This document shows, piece after piece, positions 55,455 through 64,000 of a stretch of DNA of 64,000 nt. The translations under genes and the position numbers were made by a program. Within the stretch, counting starts at the first letter, position 1, and the number at the start of each line of letters is the position of its first letter. Origin of the DNA: Paraspadella gotoi (taxonomy: Eukaryota > Chaetognatha); the NCBI GenBank assembly GCA_051294375.1, contig CM119267.1, positions 13,401,081-13,465,080 on the forward strand, written 5' to 3'. The notes under the pieces were generated by a model. It was not told where the DNA came from. It searched no databases and saw only the letters and a program-made list of their open reading frames with translations.

Positions 55455-55600
55455 ATATATATTAAATTATGCCAGTTGACAAAATTATGCCCGATTACCA
55501 AATTATGTCAATTGATAAAATTATGCCAGTTGATTTAATTATGCAAGTTGATTAAATTTTGAAAGTTGACCAAATTATGCAAGTTGGTATTGGACAGCTA
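55455..55600 (+). repeat. ~19 bp AT-rich minisatellite
   Basis: About seven degenerate units of aaattatgccagttgac, decaying rightwards; the overlapping 62-codon ORF is an artefact. Confidence 0.8.
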
Positions 55601-55721
55601 CTGTTAATGATTGATAGATCAATTGATTTCTAGATTTTTTCATAGATTTATTAGGTAGTCTTTTATGATTTGTTATAATCACAAATTGAGAGTCAGAAAA
55701 ATTACCATGATTTATCATCGG

Positions 55722-55785
55722 ATAAGCTTATTACCGCTTAATTATCGTAGGCAGATCCGACATTGTTTGCTCAAACTTGTTTTGT
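55722..55785 (-). mobile_element. Family A left-end fragment
   Basis: 'ttaccgcttaattatcgtag' and 'gcagatccgacattgtttgc' followed by TCAAACTTGTT: a clean left terminus, minus strand. Confidence 0.7.
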
Positions 55786-56185
55786 ATTTTTTGTGTCGCA
55801 AGACTCGGAATTCCACTTTTGATTTTTGATGCAAGAGGGAAGAAAAAACAGCAGTCGCGACTCAAAAAAAAAACTTAAAAAAGAAAATTGGCAGAGATTA
55901 AAAGATTTCTCTTTCCCCTTCTTTCTTTTAAAGAAAATAAAAATAAAAAGGATTAAAAAAAAGCAAGATGGGAGGAAAAAAGGTGGATTGAGAGATTTCA
56001 AAGAAGCAGGATGTTTTTTCGTTAACCAAAAAAAAAATATCGTCTGAACCGGCGAGTGCCACTCGGAGCAATTAAATGAAATCATTCTTGGAATCAAATA
56101 TTTTATCTAGAGTAATTTTCAAATGAGTAGAGGTGAGAAAAAGTGAGCTAGATGATTACAAGAAAAGTAGCAATCAACAACCAAC
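55786..56185. other. Unassigned purine/pyrimidine-biased DNA
   Basis: AAAG-rich; the 108-codon minus and 73-codon plus ORFs (55771-56097) overlap each other and are compositional. Confidence 0.45.
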
Positions 56186-57480
56186 AAGTTTGAGCAGACA
56201 ATGCCTACCATAATTAAGCGTTATTAGCTAATCAGAAGTTAAATGATGATAATTCTTTCAATTTGTGATCATACCTATACCGTATCATACCAAGCCAGTA
56301 ATACAAAACAAATATTTTAGTCGACTCTATAATTCACTTTGTCGGTCCGCCCCTCAATCTTGTCGGCATTCACTTATATCATGCTGAACATCGAATTATG
56401 ATAAATTATGCAAAAAAAAACAAAAAAAACGATTCGTCCGTCAGTCGTGGTTGGATGGATGGTATTTGTGTGTGGGTAGGGAAGTGTATGATTGAGCTGA
56501 AAAAAAAATCTATTTCACTATTTGAACCAATTACTCATGAGTGGATGGATCGATTGACTTGAATTTTTTTATGTGGGTAGGAAATTGAGTGATTAAGCTG
56601 GAAATCAAGTTTTCATGGAAATGAAATGAAATGAATTTCGGATCTGCCCACAATCATTAGCGGTAATTAATTAATTAAATAATTAATACAAACTATATAA
56701 ACTAAAATAATAATAATAATAATTTAATAATTATTACAACTATGTAAACTAAAATAATAATATTAATTATAAATTAATTAATTTGATCCGAAATGTTTGT
56801 TTTTAGGTCTTTTTGCCACTGACCAGTGCCGATAATGAGTAACTTTATTGATTGAATAAATAATTTATAAATAAATTGATTGATTGAATAATTGATTGAT
56901 TAATTGACTGATTAATTAATGATTAATTAATTGACTAATTAATTAATTAACTGATTAATTAATACATCTTGCATTTACATTTAAAATAAAAATAAAAAGA
57001 AGCATAATCAATTAGTGAAACAGGTTCTTTGTTTTTTCCATTTAAACTCATTTCCAACCAAACGGTTCCGTCGAAACTTGATTTCCAGTTTAATCACACA
57101 CTTTTCTACCCAAATACAAAATTTCAAGTCAATCGCCCCATCCACTCATGAGTAATTGGTGTTCAAATAGTGAAATATATTTTTTTGTTTTTTCCATTTA
57201 AACTCATTTCCACTCGCACGATTCCATTGAAACTTCATATCTTACCTACCCACACACCAAATTTCATTCCAATCCATCCATCCAATCACAAGCAATTGGA
57301 GTTTTTTGCTAAGGTGGGACGGACAGACAGACAAACGGACGGACATCTTTTTTTTGCATAATTTATCATTATTCAATGTTTTGACATGATATTAGCGAAT
57401 GCCCGACAAGATTGAGGGGGCGGACCAACAAGACCGACAAAGTGAATTATCAAGCCAGGATCTGCTGATAAAAAACTCCT
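56186..57480. mobile_element. Family A cluster: left end, reversed piece, forward copy
   Basis: 56186-56240 is a plus-strand left end (acaagtttgagcagacaatg). 56320-56640 is a minus-strand right part (tataattcactttgtcggtc ... gaaatcaagttttcatgg). 56640-57480 is a plus-strand copy with the left-end remnant 'ggatctgcccacaatcatta', ATTAATTA runs, 'ttgcatttacatttaaaata', both conserved blocks, ggacggacagacagac and the right end 'aagccaggatctgctgataa'. Evidence of repeated nesting. Confidence 0.65.
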
Positions 57481-58645
57481 GGTCACGGCACCCCCCCCCC
57501 AAAAAAAAAAACTTTTTTGCTGGGACTGTTTATTGTTTAAGATTCAGCCTTAGCCCCGCTTAATGGGAAAAGGGGGCTAAAATTTTATTACGGCACATCG
57601 AATCATCGTTTGAGGTTTGGAAGTCGCATAGCTCTCCCCCTGTTAAAACCACTGAGCTGTTTAAATTATGGGTGGTTAATGTTTCGTGATTAACTTACCT
57701 TTTTTATCGTTACACTTACGCGGCACGATAAGTGGGTAAAATTACGCGCATTGTGTCAGTCTAAGCTCTCTTCTCAGCCGGGCATCCGAAACAATTATTA
57801 AATGTTGATCTCCTGATTTGGTTTGGCGTTTGCGTCAGAGGGTTTGTTTACATTTATTTAGACTGGCGGCGAGAATCAATGGTAAAAATTAATTTTGTCA
57901 AATAACCATATTTCTCGGAAAAAAAAATCTTGTTTACTAATTTGGGTAATGTTGAAAAAATTTAGACGAGAACTGCACCTATCTTAGATTCATAGGGGAA
58001 CAAGTTTGAGCAAACAATGTCGGATCTGCTCACGATCATTATCGATAATTAATTATTTTTTAAAAAATTAAAAAGTAATCAAAATTATTATGAGTGAAAT
58101 ATTCTTCAGTATTTGGGCAGAAATTTCGAGCATTTTGTGCCATATAGTACTACTACCTCACAGTTACGCGCTGTACTAAGTAGTATTTAATATCTAATCA
58201 GTTAATGTAAGAAGTAAAGTGAACTAAGAAGATTTAAGCAATCAAATATGGTTTCACCTGAGCAGTATTTTTTTTTTAAAAATTGTATCCAGTTTATTTT
58301 TTTCTTTCGTTTGTCGAGATAATGAAATAAAAAAGCGGAATAATCATTTTTATTTCGGGAAAAATTAGTTGCGGAAAAAAATTATTTGAGCAAATCCGTT
58401 TGCAAAGCGAAGTAAATAGATTTCAAAAGGATTTCAATTTAAAATTCAACGTTGACAATTTTATTTGCAGAAGCAGAAAGGAAAAGAGATTAAAATTTAC
58501 GAGAACAAGAAACGCACTGAAAAAAATACAAATGTGAGTAAATAGAAGAAGATGAAAATAAACATAAAACGAGATGGAACAATTCGGAAGAAGTGGGATT
58601 CAAGAAAAACCTTGTGGTCAAAAAGAAAGATAGAAAATTTAAAAA
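57481..58645. other. Unassigned DNA with one family A left end
   Basis: Only recognised piece: 58000-58050, 'acaagtttgagcaaacaatg' with tcggatctgctcacgatca, a plus-strand family A left end without the rest. A C10-A11 junction at about 57493-57513 is simple sequence. Confidence 0.5.
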
Positions 58646-58648
58646 AAT

Positions 58649-60144
58649 CTTAAAAGCATAAGGATCGTCGCAATCGCATAAGAAAAATCTGGATTGAGAC
58701 AAATTTTGATATTAAAAAAAAGAAAATTTGAGAAAAGAAAATTAATTTATAAACTGAAAGAAAAATTCTATTTTGCGATTGTCAATTAAAAAAAAAATAA
58801 AGTACCGAGGAAAATTAAAGTTACAGTTACTGAAAAAAAATATTTTTTTTTGTTATTGTCAAATAAACTGATCAGCAGACGCAGTCCCTGAGAAAAAAAA
58901 CGAAATAAAAACCAGATGTTGCGATAGTAAAATGATAACATGCACGAATGCCATGCCTAATTTTACGAGTTCAATCCTAATTCAATTTTTTTTTTAATAA
59001 AAACGCAGAAAGAGAAAAAGAGAGAGAGAGAGAAAAAGAAAGAAATCAAAAGGCTGCAGCAGAAGCAGCAAGAGAAAAGAGTGAGCCACTGCAGAGCCAG
59101 CTGCAGACTCAGAAGGCAGCAGCAGAAGCAGCAGGAGAAAAGAGAGAAAAAGAATAAACCCCTGCAGAGCCAGCTGCAGACTCTTTTTTTTTCCCTTTAT
59201 CTATGAATCAGTGACTAGGGAAAAGAGAGAGGGAGAGAGACGTATTGATGAGACAGTAATTATTGATAAGTGTTAATGACAGAACCGTTCAATATAAGAA
59301 GTCCCTGAGCTTCGGATCAGGCTGTAACACCATGTTACAGGCGGGTTAAGCGCCCCATCTTTCTTAACTGCCAGACGACCACGGCGAGAAACCCGGACCT
59401 TTGGGTTGGGAGGCGAATGACTTGCTTCCGGCACAATGGCCGCTGATGAACGGTTGGTGGATTTTAGTCCACCATACATCCCCCCTCCCATAGGGAGAAG
59501 TCTGTTGCGTCTCTTCAGTGAATTGTTGTTGTTGGTGGAAAGTTCGTCACCAAGTTGAGGCATGTCGCCTGATGTGTTGTGGGCGGAAAGTGCATCGCCA
59601 GGTTGAGGCATGTCGCCTGAAAGTGTTGTTGTTGCTGTTGTGTTCGGAAGTCGGCTCACCAATGAAGAGACAGTAATTATTGATAAGGTTAATGACAGAA
59701 CGTTCAATATAAGCAGTCCCTGAGCTTCGGATCAGGCTGTAACACCATGTTACAGGCGGGTTAAGCGCCCCGTCCCTCTTAACTGCCAGACGACCACCGG
59801 GCTAAAAACCCGGACCTTTGGGTTGGGAGGCGAATGACTTGCCTCCGGCACCAATGGCGCCTGATGAACGGTTGGTGGATTTTAGTCCACCATAGTATGA
59901 AAATAAAAGAGAGAAAATTTGTTTGTTTGATAAAACGTAAACAAAACATTTAATAACTGTCTAGACTCAATTTTAAGCACATCGATGATGAGAAGCAGTA
60001 TATAAATTTTCAGCTTCATACACCCAAATTTAATCATAAAAAAGGCGATCTATAATTTGGAACGCCGACAACGACGACGACGCCACTTATGGGCAAAACC
60101 ACAGCAAAATCGTCGCAATCGCCTTTGCGATTGCGACGATAAAA
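58649..60144 (+). mobile_element. Family C HINE-like element, copy C4, with intact stem-loop
   Basis: Left end 'cttaaaagcataaggatcgt' at 58650, then CGCAATCGCATAAG. Internal unit once, 'tgcctaattttacgagttca', two cagcagaagcagc tracts and two cccctgcagagccagc-type sites, nested family E (59235-59895), 'aaaacgtaaacaaaacattt', 'gcttcatacacccaaattta', and a terminal hairpin ATCGTCGCAATCGC-CTTT-GCGATTGCGACGAT at 60109-60140 (perfect 14 bp stem) followed by AAAAATCC. Best evidence for the family's 3' end. Confidence 0.85.
59235..59895 (+). repeat. Family E repeat nested in C4, 1.5 tandem units
   Basis: Unit starts with agagacagtaattattgataa at 59239 and again at 59665, a period near 425 bp; the second unit stops at 'ttggtggattttagtccacc'. 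Each contains GTAACACCATGTTAC. The 144-codon minus ORF here is a repeat artefact. Confidence 0.8.
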
Positions 60145-60654
60145 ATCCTTATTGAAGAGAAGTTTGTTGTCTTTAGGCCGAGGAATTGACCAAAAGGTGC
60201 AAAGCAGGCAGGAAAGATGTTTCCACAATTTTTTAAAGCCAACACATTCATTTCGATTGTTAAGATTCCGAAACCGATTGAAGTTAACTGTGAAAAATGA
60301 ATTGTAATATTAAACTTTAGATTGTTTTAAGTGACATTTTGTAGATCTCAGATTTGATAAGTTTTTTCGGAAAATCATAAATAAAATAAATATAAATAAA
60401 ATAAATAAAGATAGTGAAACAAGTAATTTTTCAACTTATATATATATATGAAATAGGTACAACCAATATAATAATATATAATATACTATACCCTCCAATA
60501 ACGTGAAACTAAAAGGATCAATATCAATCCCGGTTTTCTCTTTCAAAGCCAAAAAAAGCGTAAAAAAGAGACGAAGGGCAGACGTCTCATTGGTTGACAA
60601 ATTGTTTTCCACTGACGATGGCGCTGCTCTTAACTTGAAATCCCTTTCGAGTCT
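60145..60654. other. Unassigned AT-rich DNA
   Basis: No repeat family or exon recognised. Confidence 0.4.
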
Positions 60655-60815
60655 GTATAACTAAAAACTAGACATTATTTTGATTGTATCATTTCTTTCT
60701 TTCGTTGTGTTTATAATATTTAGTGAGAAAAAGTAATTCTTTAACACCAACGATTTTTATTAATAGTTAAGCAGACATGTTTCGACTTTGTATGCAAGTC
60801 TTCATGAGTGCTTAT
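60655..60815 (-). mobile_element. Penelope-like fragment with hammerhead-like motif 6
   Basis: Minus strand: hammerhead-like CTCATGA (60808-60802; G5 of CUGAUGA changed to C), stem II GACTT/AAGTC, intact GAAAC, ATGTC. Stem I is a perfect AAGCA/TGCTT pair (60813-60809 with 60773-60769). Followed downstream by the tail 'aacacaacgaaagaaagaaa' seen at 34.99 and 62.09 kb. The G5 change predicts inactivity. Confidence 0.6.
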
Positions 60816-61555
60816 TATCGAGCCTACCGGCGAAGCCGGTTCAGGCTCGATATTGATTCGGGTGAGCTTTTTGTGACGTCGTCGGCGTCGTCGTCGTTCA
60901 TCAACGCATTTTTATATAAAAACTACTACGCTTTTATAGTTTTGGCTGGGACTTAGCTTTTTTTTTTAAATAAAAATTATTATAAATTACAATGAAATTT
61001 TATTAAAGTATGCTATCATAGTAAGTTAAAAATTTAGATATGGCTTCTCATCTTGAAATAGCTCTGAAATTTTCATATTACATTTGGATTCAAGTATTTT
61101 TTGATTGAATTTCCACTTCATTATGATTTACTGCAAATGAGATTATAGTACTCATTATATATCCAAATTAGTATATAGAAATATATATAGAAGCTATATC
61201 TTAACTGGGAAGATGGGTATTTAGCTAAAGGTAGGTTCTAACTAGTCTCTCATCAGGGAAAAGAGGTAAGTAGGGTAAGTATGTAATGGTAATAGGAAAA
61301 CAGATATAACAAAGGGTATCAAGGGTACATAAAAGGGAGAGAAGGGAGAGGGAAGGTTTGCAGACTCTATCCGTGACTCCGGGGATGAAGAGGAGGGGAC
61401 GACGAGGGGAGGAGGAGGCGTTGAGAGGGGGAAGAGAAGGCCCGGGGGAGAGAGAGGTTCTGGCGGTAAGGTGATCCTCTATCTTGCTTAATTTTAATAC
61501 AAATAAAAATAAAATCTTTTACAAGCTATGATTGAAAAAAATTGTAAAACGATGA
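60816..61555 (+). mobile_element. Family B HINE-like element, copy B4, interrupted
   Basis: Intact stem-loop 60816-60852: TATCGAGCCTACCGGC, loop GAA, GCCGGTTCAGGCTCGATA. Then 'attcgggtgagctttttgtg' and 'tatggcttctcatcttgaaa', 'tttactgcaaatgagattat'. At about 61206 a purine-rich foreign insert enters; the element resumes at 'taattttaatacaaataaaa' (61489) and ends at about 61548. Confidence 0.75.
61206..61488. other. Foreign insert in family B copy, G/A-rich
   Basis: About 280 bp rich in GGGGA, GAGGAG and AGGGTA words, splitting an otherwise continuous family B sequence (atatctt...aattttaatacaa). No inverted ends seen. Confidence 0.5.
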
Positions 61556-61830
61556 GACTGGTAATCATATTAAAGCCATGATTATGGGGTATCTTTTCCA
61601 TATAATTTTTCTCAAACGTTTCAAAGTATTTTTCTTTATTTTGTATCGGAATCTTAGTCAAAAGTATAACTTTTGAAATTAAATTAAACATACTTGGCCG
61701 TATTTAAAAAAATAAAAAATTATAGATTCTTAAAGAGAAAAGATTGAATTATGTTTCTGATGTAATCAAAGATTTTCTATACCTCAAACGTTTATACTAA
61801 GGATAATAAATTATCATTTTTTTGAAAAGA
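61556..61830 (+). repeat. Possible divergent relative of the long-arm element
   Basis: 'tattaaagccatgattatgg', 'aagtataacttttgaaatta' and 'tgtaatcaaagattttctat' resemble, with many changes, the arms of 45263-47372. Low identity. Confidence 0.35.
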
Positions 61831-61878
61831 AAAAATAAGTAAAAAATCATGTAGAAACCTTAAGTAACATATGATTTA

Positions 61879-62134
61879 AATATGAAAATTTAAGGAGTGT
61901 AACGAAAATTCGTTTTTGAACAACAATTAATTAAATTTATAAGGACATGTCTCGACTCTATGTTTCGAGTCTTCATCATTTGATATTTTCACTTTCTGAT
62001 GAAGACTCGAAACATAGAGTCGAAACATGTCCTTATAAACCTAATCAATTGTTGTTCAAAAACGAATTTTTGTTACACTCCTTAAATCTAAACAAACAAC
62101 AAAAAAGAAAGGTCAAATACAATATGAAAATTTA
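61879..62134. mobile_element. Palindromic Penelope-like element with hammerheads 7 and 8
   Basis: Inverted arms 61891-61978 and 61997-62084, both 88 nt, nearly perfect, loop 18 nt. 'atatgaaaatttaa' lies at about 61879-61893 and 62121-62135 as a possible target duplication, with the tail 'aaacaaacaacaaaaaagaa' between the right arm and it, as in the 34.1 kb element. No ORF. Confidence 0.65.
61993..62045 (+). ncRNA. Hammerhead-ribozyme-like motif 8, intact core
   Basis: CTGATGA 61996-62002, stem II GACTC (62004-62008) / GAGTC (62017-62021), GAAA 62022-62025, CATGTC with the cleavage-type GTC at 62029-62031. All conserved core bases are present. Stem I is not obvious in cis. The mirrored motif 7 on the left arm (61978-61945, minus) has ATGATGA and GAGA, so it is decayed. 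Confidence 0.6.
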
Positions 62135-62194
62135 AAAGTTCAAACTTTGTTCCCCCTGATTTAAAAACTACTGACATAGGGCTAAACGACTGAA

Positions 62195-62355
62195 TATATT
62201 TTTTTGTTTTTTCCATTTTAACTCGGACGATTCCATCAAAACTTGATTTCCAGCTCAATCACACATTTTCCTACCCACACACAAAATTTCATTCCAATCC
62301 ATGCATAAAATCACGAGTAAATGGTATTTTTTGCTAAGGGAGGACGGACAGATAG
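62195..62355 (+). mobile_element. Family A fragment A14
   Basis: 'tttgttttttccattttaac', 'cgattccatcaaaacttgat', 'cctacccacacacaaaattt', then ggacggacagatag; stops at a GTCGTCGTC run. Confidence 0.65.
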
Positions 62356-62379
62356 ACGTCGTCGTCGTTATCGTCTGCA

Positions 62380-62590
62380 TCACGCTTTTTATCTCGCCAA
62401 GGAATCTTGGCGAGATAATGCGAAGGGGACGCTTCTTTGTCACGTAGTCGTCGTCGTCGGCGTTACGCTTTTTATCGAGCCTACCGGCGAAGCCGGTTCA
62501 GGCTCGATATTGTTTTGGGTGAGCTTTTTTGTGACGTCTCGTCGGCGTCACGCTTTTTTGTATAAAAACTACTACGCTTTTATGGCAGTG
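62380..62590 (+). mobile_element. Two family B-type stem-loop heads in tandem
   Basis: First: 'cgctttttatctcgccaagg' with the inverted cttggcgagata, a different stem sequence (TTATCTCGCCAAG). Second, about 80 bp later: 'cgctttttatcgagcctacc' with the family B hairpin 62468-62506, then 'gggtgagcttttttgtgacg' and 'tataaaaactactacgcttt'. Shared surroundings and different stems suggest sister subfamilies. Confidence 0.7.
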
Positions 62591-63069
62591 ATTTCTATCG
62601 AGGAATTCAGCAAAAAAACCACTTTTTGCAATATTGCTAGAATATTATCAACAGAATTGATTAAATTTGAACCCAAAAACAAAGTGGGCTGGACTACGGA
62701 TTAATTAAAATCATCTGCTGCATTTTCTAATCAAGAATCGATATAATTTTTGCTACTTTCAATAACAAAAATTATGTCCATTTTTGTCCATTTTGACTTT
62801 GGTCGTGATTTGAACTTCAAGATCATTAAAGAAAATTTTTTTACTCCAGATTTCGGGTACTTCTTATCTTCTTTACCACTGAGTCGGTTCATTTGCCGTT
62901 GGTCATCCATTGTTTGCCTATGAATTAATTTTTAAATTGACTAGTCAAAAAATTACATTTTTACATTTTATTACAATTTGTTAAACGAAAATACTTAAAA
63001 ATGTCCATGAATCTAATCAAATATTCCCTTTCAACGGTGATTCTGGTACCTAAAAAATTGGAGCAAAAA
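62591..63069. other. Unassigned AT-rich DNA
   Basis: The right part of a 127-codon plus ORF begins here; nothing recognised. Confidence 0.4.
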
Positions 63070-63715
63070 ATTTAGCTATGATTGGAAAAAATTGTAACAA
63101 TTTCCAATTGTAAACAATTGTAACATTTTTTTCCTTTCTTTTATTTTTTTAAATTTTATATATATTTTTCTTCCTATTTTTGTCAGTTGCTGCCTTTTCT
63201 GAACCTTTTAAAAACGAGTTCAGGCTCTGCAGTGACTGTACAGCTGCCTTCCAGCGGCTGTCCAGCTTTCTCTTTCTCTGTCTGTCTCTTTCTCTCTCTG
63301 TCTTTCTGTCTCACTCTCTCTCTGTACGATCGTGATCGTTTTTTAAAAACTTTTATTATCGCCATTTATTCCGCGCTTTTTTCTCAATGCAAAATCCTAA
63401 ATTTACATCCAAGATTTTCGTGGATTTATTCTCTTTCTTTCTCTCTCTCTCTTTCTCTCTCTTTCACTCATACATGGATTTGTTTGTTTTATTTATGATG
63501 AATGATTCATTGGGTCAATGAATGATTATCATCACATCAATGACTATCATCGCATCAATTATTTGGTTATTATCACATCAATCATTTGGTTATCATCCAT
63601 CGTTCATTTGTTATCATCTCATCAATTATTGGTTATCATCGCATCAATATTTGGTTATCATCGCATCAATATTTGGTTATCATTGGAGGGGCTCAATCCT
63701 ATTCTTTTAATTTTT
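63070..63715 (+). mobile_element. Family B HINE-like element, copy B6, right part
   Basis: From 'tagctatgattggaaaaaat' and 'gtcagttgctgccttttctg' through the gagttcaggctctgcag / cggctgtccagc module, CT-rich DNA, 'cgccatttattccgcgcttt', and the ~20 bp minisatellite (63500-63680) to 'ggctcaatcctattctttta'. The head is missing. ORFs are artefacts. Confidence 0.75.
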
Positions 63716-63726
63716 TTGGTTTTTTT

Positions 63727-64000
63727 TAGTCGGATCTGCTTATAAGCAGATCACGACTCTAAATTCACTTTGTCGGTCCGTCGGTCCGCCCCTCAATATT
63801 GTCGGGCACTCACTTATATCATGTCAGAACATCGAATTATGATAAATTATGCAAAAAAAACGATGTCCGTCCGTCCGACCGTCGTCCGTCCCACCTTAGC
63901 AAAAAACACCAATTACTCGTGATTGGATGAATGGATTGGAATGAAATTTTGTGTGTGGTAGGGAAGTGTGTGAATGAGCTGTATATGAAGTTTCGATGAA
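63727..64000 (-). mobile_element. Family A HINE-like element A15, runs off the window
   Basis: Right-end stem-loop 'agtcggatctgcttataagc' with agatcacgactc, 'tgtcggtccgtcggtccgcc', 'attatgataaattatgcaaa', gtccgtccgtccg, 'accttagcaaaaaacaccaa' and 'gattggatgaatggattgga' to the edge. Confidence 0.8.

Noticed and set aside
55771-56097. 108-codon minus ORF
   Set aside because: Overlaps a plus ORF of similar length; both arise from A/T-rich composition.
59273-59707. 144-codon minus ORF
   Set aside because: Falls on family E repeat units; a similar but differently broken ORF is on the 35.4 kb copy.

Overview
The window is metazoan nuclear DNA: AT-rich, crowded with microsatellites and mobile-element debris, with GC-richer islands that turn out to be spliced exons. 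The only gene I can identify with confidence is a DAAM-type formin (Dishevelled-associated activator of morphogenesis) on the minus strand. Its 3' direction points to position 1. Seven exons between 25685 and 6746 join with matching splice phases: the end of the coiled-coil region, a large Ser/Thr-rich and polyproline FH1 exon, and the first half of the actin-nucleating FH2 domain, up to the GNYMN motif. Two further exons at 45176-45048 and 37971-37916 are probable or possible upstream coiled-coil exons. The GBD/FH3 N-terminus and the rest of FH2 plus the DAD tail were not found; they probably lie outside the window or in exons I missed. Wording in several exons is closest, from memory, to fly Daam, so an arthropod or other protostome is likely, but I cannot name the species.

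Everything else is intron, flanking DNA and repeats. Families are labelled locally. A, B and C (plus a B-like variant) are Helitron/Helentron-derived (HINE, DINE-1-like) non-autonomous elements: each has a 3' stem-loop, a copy of one stem arm near its 5' end, internal minisatellites or GTCY/ACGG tetranucleotides, and no transposase ORF. D is a ~260 bp GC-rich repeat. E is a ~420 bp unit arranged head to tail. Penelope-like debris at 30.2, 34.1-35.2, 60.7 and 61.9 kb carries hammerhead-ribozyme-like cores, two of the copies as inverted pairs. There is a hAT-like MITE at 38.2 kb, and a 2.1 kb element with inverted arms of about 0.7 kb at 45.3-47.4 kb.

The most interesting item is a pair of related ~0.83-0.87 kb elements (15607-16431 and 40330-41200). 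Their termini begin with CACAGTG, the V(D)J recombination signal heptamer, and they are flanked by 5 bp GC-rich target duplications, with nonamer-like sequences at two different spacings. One copy interrupts a family C repeat whose empty sites are visible elsewhere in the window; the other lies 19 bp past a Daam 5' splice site.

Layout: 1-6.7 kb, mostly unassigned AT-rich DNA; 6.7-25.7 kb, Daam exons separated by repeat-filled introns; 26-45 kb, nested repeats with two coiled-coil exon candidates; 45-64 kb, almost entirely repeats with two weak exon candidates. No tRNA, rRNA or CRISPR was seen.
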